From assembly GCA_027943245.1 (NCBI GenBank), contig JANDJZ010000961.1, positions 1 through 11,702 of the forward strand: a DNA stretch of 11,702 nt, read 5' to 3'. How positions within the stretch are numbered: the first letter of the stretch is position 1; each line of letters begins with the position of its first letter. The position numbers and the translations under genes are program-made. Below, piece after piece: positions 1 through 8,427 of this stretch. The notes beneath the pieces were generated by a model, which did not search any database, was not told the DNA's origin, and saw only the letters and a program-made list of their open reading frames with translations. This stretch comes from Acanthamoeba sp. SK_2022b (taxonomy: Eukaryota > Discosea > Longamoebia > Acanthamoebidae).

Positions 1-2291
1 CTCACTTGTGACTTGAAAGCTCTGATGCAAGTACTTGGCCTCTACAACGTGTTTCATCCATCATCTTATTGGCGATGCCCTTATTGTGCTGTTTCAAACA
101 GGTATGAACACCACAACTCCAAATAAACAAGACAATATCAATGAAACAAACAAAAAACATTTACTCACACAATATCAGTGAACTTGGAGATTTTGATAAA
201 ACAGAATGGGCGATGCACACGGAGGAGCACAGAGCAGAGATGGTCACACGTACGAAAGGCCGGAAGACAAGGGCAAAAGATACCCACGGGATTGTAAGTC
301 CAATCTTGCACTTCCCCTCCGTGCAACCTGCACTGCATCATGGCGATCCTTCGGAAACTTGTACGCCTGGGCATGTGCGTGTGTGTGGGCGTGGGCGTGG
401 GCGTGGGCGTGGGCGTGGGCGTGGGCGTGGGCGTGGGCGTGGGCGTGGGCGTGGGCGTGGGCGTGGGCGTGGGCGTGGGCATGGGCGTGGGCGTGGGCGT
501 GCACATGTGTGGGCATGGGTGTGCACATGTGCATGGGCGTGCGCGTGCACATGCGTGTGGGCGTGCACATGTGTGTGTGCGTGTGCGTGTGCGTGTGCGT
601 GTGCGTGGGCGTGGGCGTGCATGTGCGTGTGCATGGGCGTGCGCGTGCACATGTGAGTGGGCGTGGGCATGGGCGTGTACAGGTGAACGGGGATGGGCGT
701 GCATGTGTGTGGGCACAAAAACATATTGAGAGGACATTGTACTGATTTATCAAACAGTTCCACTTCTTGGTGCAGGATATTGAACAGCAGCCCAACCTTG
801 TTGCTCAGTTTGAAGAGGTCTTGCTGTGGCGGTGTAAAATCAGAATTCCGGCAGCAAAGCCTGCAGTCGGCAGGAATAAGCTGACAAAGACCTTTTTCCA
901 ACGAGTCAAGTCTGCACGGTGTGTCCCCCCAGTTACGCCCACACCCACACACACACGCCCACGCACATGTGCACACCCACGCCCACACACGCACATGCAC
1001 ACGCACATGCCCACGCCCATGCACACACACACCCACGCATACGCCCACGCCCATGTGCACACCCATGCACACACCCACGCACACGTGCACACCCACGCCC
1101 ACACACATGTGCACGCCCACACCCACGCCCACATGCACATGCACGCACATGCCCACGCCCACGCACATGTGCACACCCACACCCACGCCCACATGCACAC
1201 CCACGCACATGCCCACGTCCACGCACATGTGCATGCCCACGTCCACGCCCACGTGCACACCCACGCACATGCCCACGCCCACGCACATGTGCATGCCCAC
1301 GCCCACGCCCACGCCCACGCCCACACACACACGCCCACGCACATGTGCATGCCCACGCCCACGCCCACGCACACGCACACACACGCCCACGCACATGTGC
1401 ACACCCACGCCCACATATGTGCACGCCCACACCCACGCCCACATGCACATGCACGCACATGCCCACGCCCACGCACATGTGCATGCCCACGCCCACGCCC
1501 ACGCCCACGCACACACACACGCCCACGCACATGTGCACATGTGCACACCCACGCCCATGCCCATGTGCACGCCCACGCACACGCCCACGCACACGCCCAC
1601 GCACATGTGCACGCCCACGCCCACGCACAACTAATGAGAACATACTTGTGCAGATTGAATCGAACAGACTCTTTGCACATCCTCGAGAACTATAACAGCC
1701 TATTTGATGTCCTGTCAGAACATGCCACTGGGGCAACAAAGCAGTATGTGACTGATGCACGTACTGTGTGGGCTCTCTTTTATCCCTTGGCCACGCTTGC
1801 TGCACAAGCACGCGCCACCATCACACCTGAAGAATGGCAATCACGGGCTATAAAGGTACTCTTTTTTCTTGATACTTTCTTGTGTTATGTACCAATTCGT
1901 TGACTCACGTGTCCAGGCTTTCACAGCAGCCTACACAGAGGAAGACGTGACAACATATATACATATATTTGTTTATCACTATGGGTTCCTCCACAGGTAT
2001 GGCGGGATCGAGAAATTTTCGAACTTTGCCCTTGAGAGCAAGCACAGTGTCATGAAGAGGATCTTGGCATACAGTACCTCAAGGTTCTCACGTGGTCCAG
2101 CTGAGGTCGCACACCAACAGCTATCTGCCCTTGTCCACTATCACAAGCACATTGATGACAAGGCAGCTTTGACCAAAGCTGGGGACGCAGCTGACACAGC
2201 AACCACACAGATTATTGCAGCTGCAGCATCAACACCTAATTGGGCAAGCAAGCAGCTTGATGCACATCCATTTCTGGCCCTAGCGCATTGA
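1..2291 (+). CDS. Transposase-like protein, five exons, 5' end outside window
   Basis: Splice model: exons 1-101, 179-374, 776-918 (or 758-918), 1654-1855, 1917-2291; stop TGA 2289-2291. Introns begin GTATGA, GTGCGT, GTGTGT and GTACTC and end CAG or CCAG. Phases 2, 0, 2, 0 match at every join, giving about 338-344 codons without a stop. Intron 3 has a CTAAT branch point at 1631 before the acceptor at 1653. Exon 1 encodes LTCDLKALMQVLGLY followed by a CPYC pair. Exon 2 encodes HGIVSPILHFPSVQPALHH. Exon 5 encodes YIHIFVYHYGFLHRYGGIEK then FSNFALESKHSVMKR. This layout (DLKxL..LGL, CxxC, a P-L..-LH segment, then a YxH..YH..GxxxKFxxxxLE segment) resembles large uncharacterised, probably transposon-derived proteins of animals and protists. 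That family link is from memory. CpG is not depleted and no disruption is seen, so the gene may be young or under constraint. Exon 2/3 boundaries are the least certain. Confidence 0.72.
375..712 (+). repeat. GGGCGT hexamer minisatellite in intron 2
   Basis: Fifteen perfect GGGCGT units run from 387 to 476, then one GGGCAT and three more GGGCGT at 483-500. From 501 to about 712 the array turns into a degenerate mix of GTGCGT, GTGCACATGT and GGGCGTG. The array lies inside the proposed intron 2 (375-775) of the split gene, with the G-rich sequence on the coding strand. Open frames here give only RG, VG, AW or TP dipeptide runs and are not genes. Confidence 0.95.
935..1628 (+). repeat. CACGCC-type minisatellite in intron 3, inverted relative to intron 2
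   Basis: The unit is the reverse complement of the intron 2 hexamer (ACGCCC/CACGCC), mixed with CACACC and with a recurring GCACATGTGC palindrome. A higher-order period is visible: 1141-1200, 1201-1260 and 1261-1320 align at 60 bp with few changes, and the ACATGTGC block returns about every 54-60 bp up to 1610. The array fills intron 3 (919-1653). It contains almost no AG dinucleotide until the acceptor, which leaves the splice choice clear. Confidence 0.93.
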
Positions 2292-2436
2292 CAAGGTCAG
2301 CCTCCAGCTGTTGCCATTGTACATGGTATGTTTCTTTGTCAGCGCACACACCCTCAGAAATGGATGTGAGCCCTTCTAATTGGCTTTCTTCTCTCTCCAA
2401 TTTTACCCCCTTCTTGCTTTCTTCAACTTGCTCTTC

Positions 2437-2745
2437 TCAAACCTCCATCTTCACTGCAAGTTGTGAGCACATGTGCCCTTTTTTCGGTTGACCACATTTT
2501 TGGCAGTGGTAGACCTTTTGGGTCTCCATGTTGGGCGCAGTTGCCTTCTCATGTCGCCTTCTCACAGTTGCCTTCTTGTGTTGCCTTCTCACATTGCCTT
2601 TTGTCACCATGCAAGAAAGCATGCAGGAAAAGCAAAAGAAATCAAGACCAATGGGGCGTTTACCTGCATCGACCCAATGACTGTTGGCCATCCAGTTTGT
2701 GCATTCTACAGAACTGCTCAAAGTGACAGTGGGCAACGCAAACAT
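2437..2745 (-). CDS. Possible zinc-knuckle protein fragment
   Basis: Open frame of 102 codons on the minus strand. Its C-terminal part holds YHCQKCGQPKKGHMC, a C-x2-C-x6-H-x-C zinc-binding pattern like the short 'CxxCGxPKKGHxC' fingers seen in various protist and transposon proteins (family knowledge, not checked). The residues before it are rich in K and R (HKKATVRRRHEKAT) and come from the 13-bp tandem repeat at 2541-2606. The frame ends at TGA, but the same frame then stays open with an acidic/basic stretch (EEQVEESKKGVKLERE) towards 2340, so the stop may be a nonsense mutation. No start or splice site is convincing. It could be a decayed gene or an exon of one. Confidence 0.3.
   Translation of the reverse strand: MFALPTVTLSSSVECTNWMANSHWVDAGKRPIGLDFFCFSCMLSCMVTKGNVRRQHKKATVRRRHEKATAPNMETQKVYHCQKCGQPKKGHMCSQLAVKMEV
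2541..2606. repeat. 13-bp tandem repeat, five copies
   Basis: Units TTGCCTTCTCATG, TCGCCTTCTCACAG, TTGCCTTCTTGTG, TTGCCTTCTCACA and TTGCCTTTTGTCA follow head to tail, with one unit a base longer. The array lies within the minus-strand zinc-knuckle reading frame and accounts for its basic repeat-like stretch. Confidence 0.8.
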
Positions 2746-2910
2746 GCCCCTCCAGCAGAGATGTGGTCAGTTCTTGTGGCCAAGTATGGCCTTGAGTTCT
2801 GAGAAGTGTGTGCCCCTCTGGCTGTTGATGTCAGCCTGCTGGAAGGCCAAGTTGATGTCAATCTGGACAATCTCAATATCATGGAGAGTATTGAGACTGA
2901 GCATGTAGCC
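2620..2910 (+). pseudogene. Decayed coding stretch upstream of the copia remnant
   Basis: One plus-strand frame stays protein-like from about 2620 to 2910, with one TGA near 2802-2804. It reads CIDPMTVGHPVCAFYRTAQS before the stop and LLEGQVDVNLDNLNIMESIE after it. The TGA could be a mutated CGA. I do not recognise the family. It may be the gag part of the copia-type remnant that follows or a separate dead gene. It overlaps the minus-strand zinc-knuckle frame, and at most one of the two is likely to be real. Confidence 0.3.
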
Positions 2911-3539
2911 ATCAATTGAATTGGACAACCAGCATGAAGGTCATCATAGTTGATGCTATGGTGCTGTGTGTAACCCTTTTTCTGCCCCTTCAGGCAAGGA
3001 CAGGATGACAGTCTTAACAACCTTGAACAAGGATGGCAGGCTGTTGAGCATGAAGAACGTCACTCCGTGATCTGTGACCTGTCTCAAAGGGCAGGCTGGT
3101 GGGTGAGGATATTGGTGCCTTGAGCAACATCACTGCCCTTGAGCTCAAACTGCAGGCAGTAGTTGCTGGCTGACTTGCTGGGACCAGGATGTTGGTCATG
3201 TTGTAGGAGGAAGGTAGTTGTCCAGGTTGCTCTCAGCTTAGCAGAACAGCTCTGGAGACTGTGATGCCTGAGAAAAAGTGTTCTCCCACTCTCCTGATTC
3301 ACATAATGGTATCCTTAATGACATATACAGCCACAGAAACAAAGTACCATCTGATGTGGACAGAATGCCAAACCTGTCCACATCTTGCATGAAGCTGCTC
3401 CTCTACCATGACAATATTCCTCTCTCTTCCTCCACCATCCCTCACCAACTGGCTTCTTGGCTTTTTAGTCACCAGCCTAGATGGACCCAGGACAGTGGCC
3501 CTGCACCAGAGAACAAGCCCAGTTAGCAGCAACATGGTG

Positions 3540-4132
3540 ACCACAGCAACAACAGGAAGAAGAAGAAAATATGTTGTAACCTGACACCTGTGGAAGGACT
3601 GCCACCAACATCTACATTTGCCACCACACATCAAGGGGGACACCACAGCAACACCACACAGAATGTGCTGTCAACCAATGGTCAGCCATAATCCAATGAA
3701 TGGGACATGTGGTTTCTCAACTCTGGCCCCACATCGCACATGACATACAATGGTGAATGCCTACACAATTATTGTATGCTCCCCAGCAACCATGTTACAC
3801 TCAGAAAAAAATTGAGGCCATTGGATTCAGGGGATTACTCTGGTGAACACATCCCTCACACAACCACATAACTGAGCTTGGGTATGTCACTGTGCAGGAC
3901 CACTGCAGGTACACCATCAGGCATGCAGCCACTATACTTGGCTGACATCCCACAGGATGGCATGCTGTGTGTACCACTCATGCCAGCCAAGGCACCTGCC
4001 CAACATCAGTTGCTTGTGACCACAGCATTGTGCACTATGTTACTCAAGCTGCACCAAGGTCTTGGGCACATTGGTGAGGAAAGACTCTGGCTTGGTTCCA
4101 AGGCCAGTGGGCTTGTTATACAGTTCATGTAG
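3540..4132 (+). mobile_element. Ty1/copia-type retrotransposon remnant (protease and GAG-pre-integrase traces)
   Basis: At 3710-3745 the frame reads WFLNSGPTSHMTYNGE, which matches the copia aspartic protease signature (W-x-L-D-S-G-A-T-x-H-M). The catalytic Asp codon is now AAC (Asn, 3719-3721) and Ala is Pro. Downstream, 3878-4132 is open and ends QHQLLVTTALCTMLLKLHQG then LGHIGEERLWLGSKASGLV, matching the GAG-pre-integrase pattern (LLxLWHxRLGHxxxxRLxxLxxxGLV) with the Trp lost. A lysine-rich linker (NRKKKKICCN) precedes the protease. Frames must be changed between the two motifs. No integrase core, reverse transcriptase, RNase H or LTR is seen, so this is a truncated, dead copy. A further coding-like scrap (EDIGALSNITALELKLQAVV) near 3100-3165 may belong to the same element. 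Confidence 0.65.
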
Positions 4133-4177
4133 AAAAGGTGTACATTGTAAAAAACTTCATTTTATGTACAGACAGGC

Positions 4178-4229
4178 AAAAGTGATGTTGAAAAGTACAA
4201 GGCCTAAAAAAAAGTGATGTTGAAAAGTA
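4178..4229. repeat. Short direct repeat, 20 bp, two copies
   Basis: AAAAGTGATGTTGAAAAGTA occurs at 4178-4197 and exactly again at 4210-4229, separated by 12 bases. It lies just after the copia remnant, in AT-rich sequence without a gene. It could be a local slippage duplication or an insertion scar. Confidence 0.85.
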
Positions 4230-4361
4230 TAACTCATGTCCACAGAAGAGTGAGAAGAGATGGCAAATGAAAAGCCACTACTGTGAGGGATAGGGGAGGA
4301 GATGGTGTCAGTACAGTGGATGACATAGAAGAGTAGGAGGGAAAATAAATTTTTAAAAATT

Positions 4362-5510
4362 TTACAAAACTGAATAGAACATAAGGATGGGGCGTGGGCA
4401 TGTACCATGCTGATACAAGGCAGTCAGGCCCATCAGCTGGTTTAGCCTTGTTGTGTCCCAAAGCCGGGGTCCAAATGTTGGCTTTGATCTGTTGTGAGGG
4501 TGACAGCAGTGTTTCAGTAGATGTCTAATTGTGTTGCACTGCTTGGTCACATTGTTGTAGTTCTTGGCTGGCTTGAAGTCTGAGATGCGTCTCTCATCAT
4601 AATCTTTCTGCTTTCCTGTGCTTCTTTTCTCCTCTTCGCTTCTGAATCTCACTCAGCTTGTCCATGACATTGTCTATCCCAACCAATCTGTCCCCCAGTA
4701 TGCTTACTAGGTCCTCCTTGGCCATCCTGCACAAAAGGCAATTATGTATGCATTCACAATGGAATTGGTAACATGAGATTCATGGTAAGCACACAATGAA
4801 ACATACCCATGCTCCACTGCTAACATGGTTCTTTACAGAGTTGAAGAATTCCTTGCTCATATCAAGGCATTCCATCTGTACCAGACGTAGGAACTGCATC
4901 TGGTTATCAAACTTGGCAACCATCACCTTGAAATCTGTACAAAGCAAGATTTAGAATTGACTGTGTACATGTACACGACCATAACAGCTCAGCAACAGAG
5001 TACCTTTCTTGGTGAACTCCATGTCCTTGCCTCTCCCCTTACGTTCAGCACAATGCTGAACAAGACCAGTAATGGTACCAAGGAGAGCCTTGTCAGTAGT
5101 TACCAGAGTGGTGTGAATGGCATGGCACACTCGCTTCTGTCCACTGCCCATATGGCTCCAGTATGGATGATGCCAGTGTAGTTTTGCAACTTCTGATAGG
5201 CTGCCTTGCAGTCAGCATCATCAAGGCAGGCAGTTGAGGGCTACAAATACAGGTTTTCAGCCATCATGTACATGTATGCAATCAATGTTTGCAAGGCATG
5301 GAGGTTGAAATCACATGTATGCAATGAAGCAAAGGAGGGGATGCATACTCTGGAGTTCTGAAATTTGTCCCAGAGGATCTGCTTGTATTCCTTATTGGCC
5401 AAGGCATCCTTGACGCTGAAGAACTCCTCCCATTCATCACAATGGACAGCAGCTTTGTCATGATTTTGGACCCAGGCAAGTAGCTGGATGTCACTGTCAC
5501 TCAGTCCCTC
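4362..5510 (-). pseudogene. Unknown multi-exon gene with frameshifts
   Basis: Exon A 5510-5349 encodes 54 residues from EGLSDSDIQLLAWVQNHDKA to LWDKFQNSR and ends at donor GTATGC. Exon B 5240-5004 starts after TTTGTAG in matching phase (PSTACLDDADCKAAYQKL) and ends at GTACTC. Exon C 4934-4807 starts after TTTGTACAG with matching phase 1 (FKVMVAKFDNQMQFLRLVQM, then ECLDMSKEFFNSV) and ends at GTATGT. Exon D starts after TTTTGTGCAG at 4726 and encodes MAKEDLVSILGDRLVGIDNV, then continues in another frame as DYDERRISDFKPAKNYNNV to the stop at 4362. Disruptions: a frame change in exon B near 5150-5165, a phase mismatch at the C/D join, and a frame change in exon D near 4610. No family recognised; exon A has a vaguely Myb/SANT-like W-and-helix look. 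It is a decayed gene, or one hit by sequence errors. Confidence 0.6.
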
Positions 5511-6025
5511 CTTTGTAAAAAAAGGTAAGATATCCTAATACCATGGTAACAAGACAAGCAGGGCATTCATAAGCAATGTCACAAAACCAGGAAAATTTCT
5601 GGCCAGGAAAGGCTGAGTGGGCATCCACACAATGGTTGCCATCTATGACCAGATATTCCCATTACTCAGGTTGTCCCAAAATGGCCTATTTCGTTTAGCT
5701 GTCATTTGAGTTTCCTTGTTTCATCAACTTTTTTCTGTTTTTGATTGGTTAGCCATTGTGTTTGTGGTTGCATTCCACTGCTTCAGCAGTACCTTTTCTC
5801 TCCTTTCTCAAGTGTACACTGCTCACAAGCCCCATGCAGGTGTCCAATCTTGGTGATTTCCTGTTGAGTTTCAATTAAATAGAGCTGCATCTAATTTGCA
5901 GTATGTATTATCTATTATGCAATGCTTTAAAACAAGCATTTCTTCTCTTGCACTGATTTTGCTCACATTTTGATGTTGCCATTCCATCACATACACATTG
6001 TCCACATTGGCTTTGTCATTGTAGA
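5511..6025. other. Mostly unassigned AT-richer sequence
   Basis: On the minus strand, 5658-5542 is open and protein-like (EYLVIDGNHCVDAHSAFPGQ, then KFSWFCDIAYECPACLV). It ends at ATG followed by GTATTA, in a phase that would fit exon A of the neighbouring gene. The gap to exon A is only 31 bases, too short for a normal intron, so it may be a partly deleted upstream exon. The rest (5660-6025) has no convincing gene. A minus-strand open frame at 5871-6080 has no recognisable motif. Confidence 0.35.
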
Positions 6026-7240
6026 ATGTCAAGTTTCCTAAGTTCTGTCCTGGGCCTGTGTAGCATATGTGCATCAACAAACGATCAACTGATTAATCAG
6101 TGCATGACAACAGCACAGCGGGCTGAGCTGAAGAAGCAAAAGTTTGAGCATTTGCGCCTTATTGAGAAGGAGCACAAGATGTATCACCTTCATCAGCAGG
6201 AACCAAGCACTGATCCTGGTGGTGTCTTCTCTGTGATTATGGATGGTTCAAGTGATGTGATACTTCCCATGCTGGTGCCTCTCCCATCTTCCTGGAAGGA
6301 CCAGCACCTCTTCCGGCTGGGCATTCATGGTTTAATCAACCATGGCCTCAAGAGATGCTTGCTTTACTTACATCATGGTCAGTTTGGCTGTGGCCCAGAC
6401 TTTGCCCTCTCCTTGCTGCACCACCACCTTACTTGCCACCTAGCAAGCCCAGCAGCAGGCATCTGGCCTACAACCTTATACTTGCAGCTTGATAATTGCA
6501 GCTGTGAGAACAAGAACAAGTACATGCTGGCTTACTGTCACTGGCTGGTGCATAATTAAGTCTTCTGTAATATCACCATCTCTTTTCTGCCAGTGGGGCA
6601 CACCCATGAAGACATTGATCAGATGTTCTCCACATTGGGCATGAAGTACAATCCTCGTGTGTTTACTGTGGATGACTTTGTGCAAGGGCTCAACACCTGG
6701 TACTCCAACAATATTCATAAGCCAGAGCCCCTTTTCCTGCTTGAATGTTGGTCATTCAAGACCTGGCTGGACCCTTATATCCAAAGTGTGAGGGCACCTC
6801 ACGCCCACATATCTTCTGCTTCACTCATGGTGATGATGGAAGGGTGCAGCTCAAAACCAAGGACTACCACTCCAGTTCCTCAGCTTGGATGGGCCTACCA
6901 TTTCCTTGAGTCATGTCCCACTGATAGCCCTATCCCCCTGGTTCCTGCTCAGCTTGATCCAACACTCTCAAGGATACCCTGCATCATGGCAGTGGCTGGT
7001 GAAAAAGGAAGTGTTTGGCTTGGCTTGGTGAAGTGCACTACAAGGGCCTGAATCTTCCTCAACTGGTTAGAGGAAGATGACCATGGGTCATTCCACCTGG
7101 TGCCTGATGGTCGACTTGTTGCCATTACCTATGGAGTGATGATGTGTGCTGATGTCTCACTTGACCTGAACAACTGCATGAGACCTGCACTACGAAAGCA
7201 ACTATTGGACATATGTGAGAGTTGGCCTGAAAATTCATAG
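6026..7240 (+). pseudogene. DUF7869-family protein, disrupted
   Basis: The family is uncharacterised, common in animals and protists, and often thought to be transposon-derived. A good acceptor (TTAATCAG, exon from 6101) makes the true exon start near 6101; codons before it may be intron. In order: a helical lead (RAELKKQKFEHLRLIEKEHK), VIMDGSSD and VLP-like strand, LQLDNCSCENKNKYMLAYCH (6485-6544), FLPVGHTHEDIDQMFS (about 6584-6631) and a later WSFKTWLDPYIQ block. The D..N..ENKN and GHTHEDID signatures are the family's most conserved residues. Breaks: TAA at 6557-6559, a frameshift near 6812 (the continuation FCFTHGDDGRVQLKTKDYHS is one frame over), a shift back near 6900, and TGA at 7049-7051. 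After it coding resumes as WLEEDDHGSFHLVPDGRLVA and ends with TAG 7238-7240. Dead copy; the two stops could be mutated CAA and CGA. Confidence 0.82.
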
Positions 7241-7296
7241 CACAGGCCAGCAGGGTACTTGCAACAGTTGGCCCATGACAAAATTAATCAGGACCG

Positions 7297-7519
7297 TATA
7301 CACATAATAAAACCATTTCCTGATCTGATTTTCTTGCTCTTGCCCCAATTCTAATGTCCAAACACATGTGGACCACGTACATGTACACAATCAGAATAAA
7401 ACAATTTCTTTATCTGCTAGCCCAAAAAATTAAGACCATGATATTCACCCTTCTAAAATGGATTTGTTATTATAAAAACTGAAATTTTACCCACATAAAA
7501 TCTGTTTTCTTGCTCTTGA
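7297..7519. repeat. Degenerate repeats after the DUF7869 pseudogene
   Basis: The block around 7297-7342 (AATAAAACCATTTCCTGATC, then TTTTCTTGCTCTTG) is echoed at about 7382-7418 (AATAAAACAATTTCTTTATC) and its second half again at about 7497-7519 (CTGTTTTCTTGCTCTTG). The spacing is irregular, roughly 85-110 bp. A GTACATGTAC palindrome sits at 7377-7386. This may be the 3' non-coding part of the decayed element. Confidence 0.55.
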
Positions 7520-7623
7520 CGTGCCTTTACCCACCCTAAATTATTGCAATCTTGAAATTACAATTGCTGTTTGTGATTAATTTGAGTAATTCCCCAATAG
7601 TGCATTCCAAGGAATGATTGCAC

Positions 7624-7640
7624 AAAAAAAAAAAAAAAAA
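7624..7640 (+). repeat. Homopolymer run of 17 A
   Basis: An uninterrupted A tract in a gene-free stretch (7241-7817). No coding remnant ends directly at it and no target-site duplication is evident, so it cannot be called a retroposon tail. The rest of 7520-7817 holds nothing I can assign. Confidence 0.9.
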
Positions 7641-7817
7641 CGCCAGTCATTTCGACCTCTCATTTGATAATAGAGGAGTCGTTTTTTGAGATTGTGGGTG
7701 ACAGACTTCCCAATGGTGACATCCACCTGCCCATTTCTCCCTGTGTCAATCCTCACACTCATTCACACTTTCCTTTGTCAAGCTTCCTCACAACTCAAGG
7801 CTTGGAAATGTTCATCC

Positions 7818-8078
7818 ATGCACATTGCTCTCAGCCAAATGCAGGCTCTACTAGAACATGCCTTTTCTAGGGGGAAGGCACCACTCCAACTTTTCATCAC
7901 ATTGATACTGTCTGGGATTGGAAGAGCTGGCTCAGCCCTCACCTTAATGACCTTGAGGGGCACTCAGTACCACATGTGTTCCACTTCTTCAGGGATGCTG
8001 ACCATAACTGAAGGTGCATGGTCTGAACCTGTAAAGCTACTCAGATCCATTCCCAAAGGTTTACAAACAATCTTGTAA
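7818..8078 (+). pseudogene. Second DUF7869-type C-terminal fragment
   Basis: Three frame-broken pieces read in order like the C-terminal part of the DUF7869 family: 7818-7890 (MHIALSQMQALLEHAFSRGK), 7892-8008 (FHHIDTVWDWKSWLSPHLND, then PHVFHFFRDAD) and about 8018-8078 (AWSEPVKLLRSIPKG). The middle piece parallels WSFKTWLDPYIQ plus the FCFTHGDDG block of the pseudogene at 6026-7240, but the two are well diverged, so this is a different family copy rather than a recent duplicate. At least two frameshifts are needed. The catalytic-looking D/N and GHTHEDID blocks are not seen here. Confidence 0.6.
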
Positions 8079-8427
8079 TGTACTCCCATGAGTAAGCTAA
8101 CATCAACACCATCAACAGGAGCTCCATACAAAATCCTTCCCTTGCCCTTACCTTCTGATGTACCTACATGACAACTGCCAGGAACCTCTATTCACTGCAG
8201 CTGAGCTTGGAGAATGGGGCTGATCTCTTTGAGCTGCATGAAGCAAGCCTGTCAGACCCAGTCTGTGATACTGCCATCTTTGATGGACTGTCCCCACACC
8301 CTCACTTGCTGCGCCACAGGACAGCTCACTCACCCAACTGCAAACACATGTCATCACTTTCCCTCCCTCCCTCTATCTCCCCTCCCTCCTCTGAATACGT
8401 CACTCCTTGACCCCCGGTGGTACGCAG
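8079..8427. other. Unassigned stretch, compositional boundary
   Basis: A plus-strand frame from 8168 is open for 80 codons (LSLENGADLFELHEASLSDP) but matches no family I know, and overlapping frames look equally open. CpG is scarce up to about 8390 and then becomes frequent. The change marks the edge between decayed repeat sequence and the Ran-bearing block. A C/T-rich tract (8358-8392) sits at the edge. Confidence 0.5.

Noticed and set aside
935..1628. CRISPR-like array
   Set aside because: The near-60-bp periodicity lacks unique spacers; the whole sequence is composed of degenerate hexamers, and the setting is eukaryotic.
338..1903. Long open frames of RG, VG, AW, TP or HA dipeptide repeats on both strands
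   Set aside because: They arise because a 6-bp repeat without stops is open in all frames. The unique-sequence flanks belong to spliced exons of the 1-2291 gene.
5511..5541. 31-base intron between the 5658-5542 frame and exon A
   Set aside because: The phase fits, but the length is well below the other introns here (64-108 bp for the short ones). It is left as a possible partial deletion.
6557..7051. Alternative genetic code (stops read as amino acids)
   Set aside because: The intact gene at 9403-10083 ends with TAA and the gene at 1-2291 ends with TGA, and the stop-bearing frames also have frameshifts. Decay is the simpler reading.
7624..7640. Poly(A) tail of a retroposed gene
   Set aside because: No coding remnant or polyadenylation signal directly precedes it and no target-site duplication was found.
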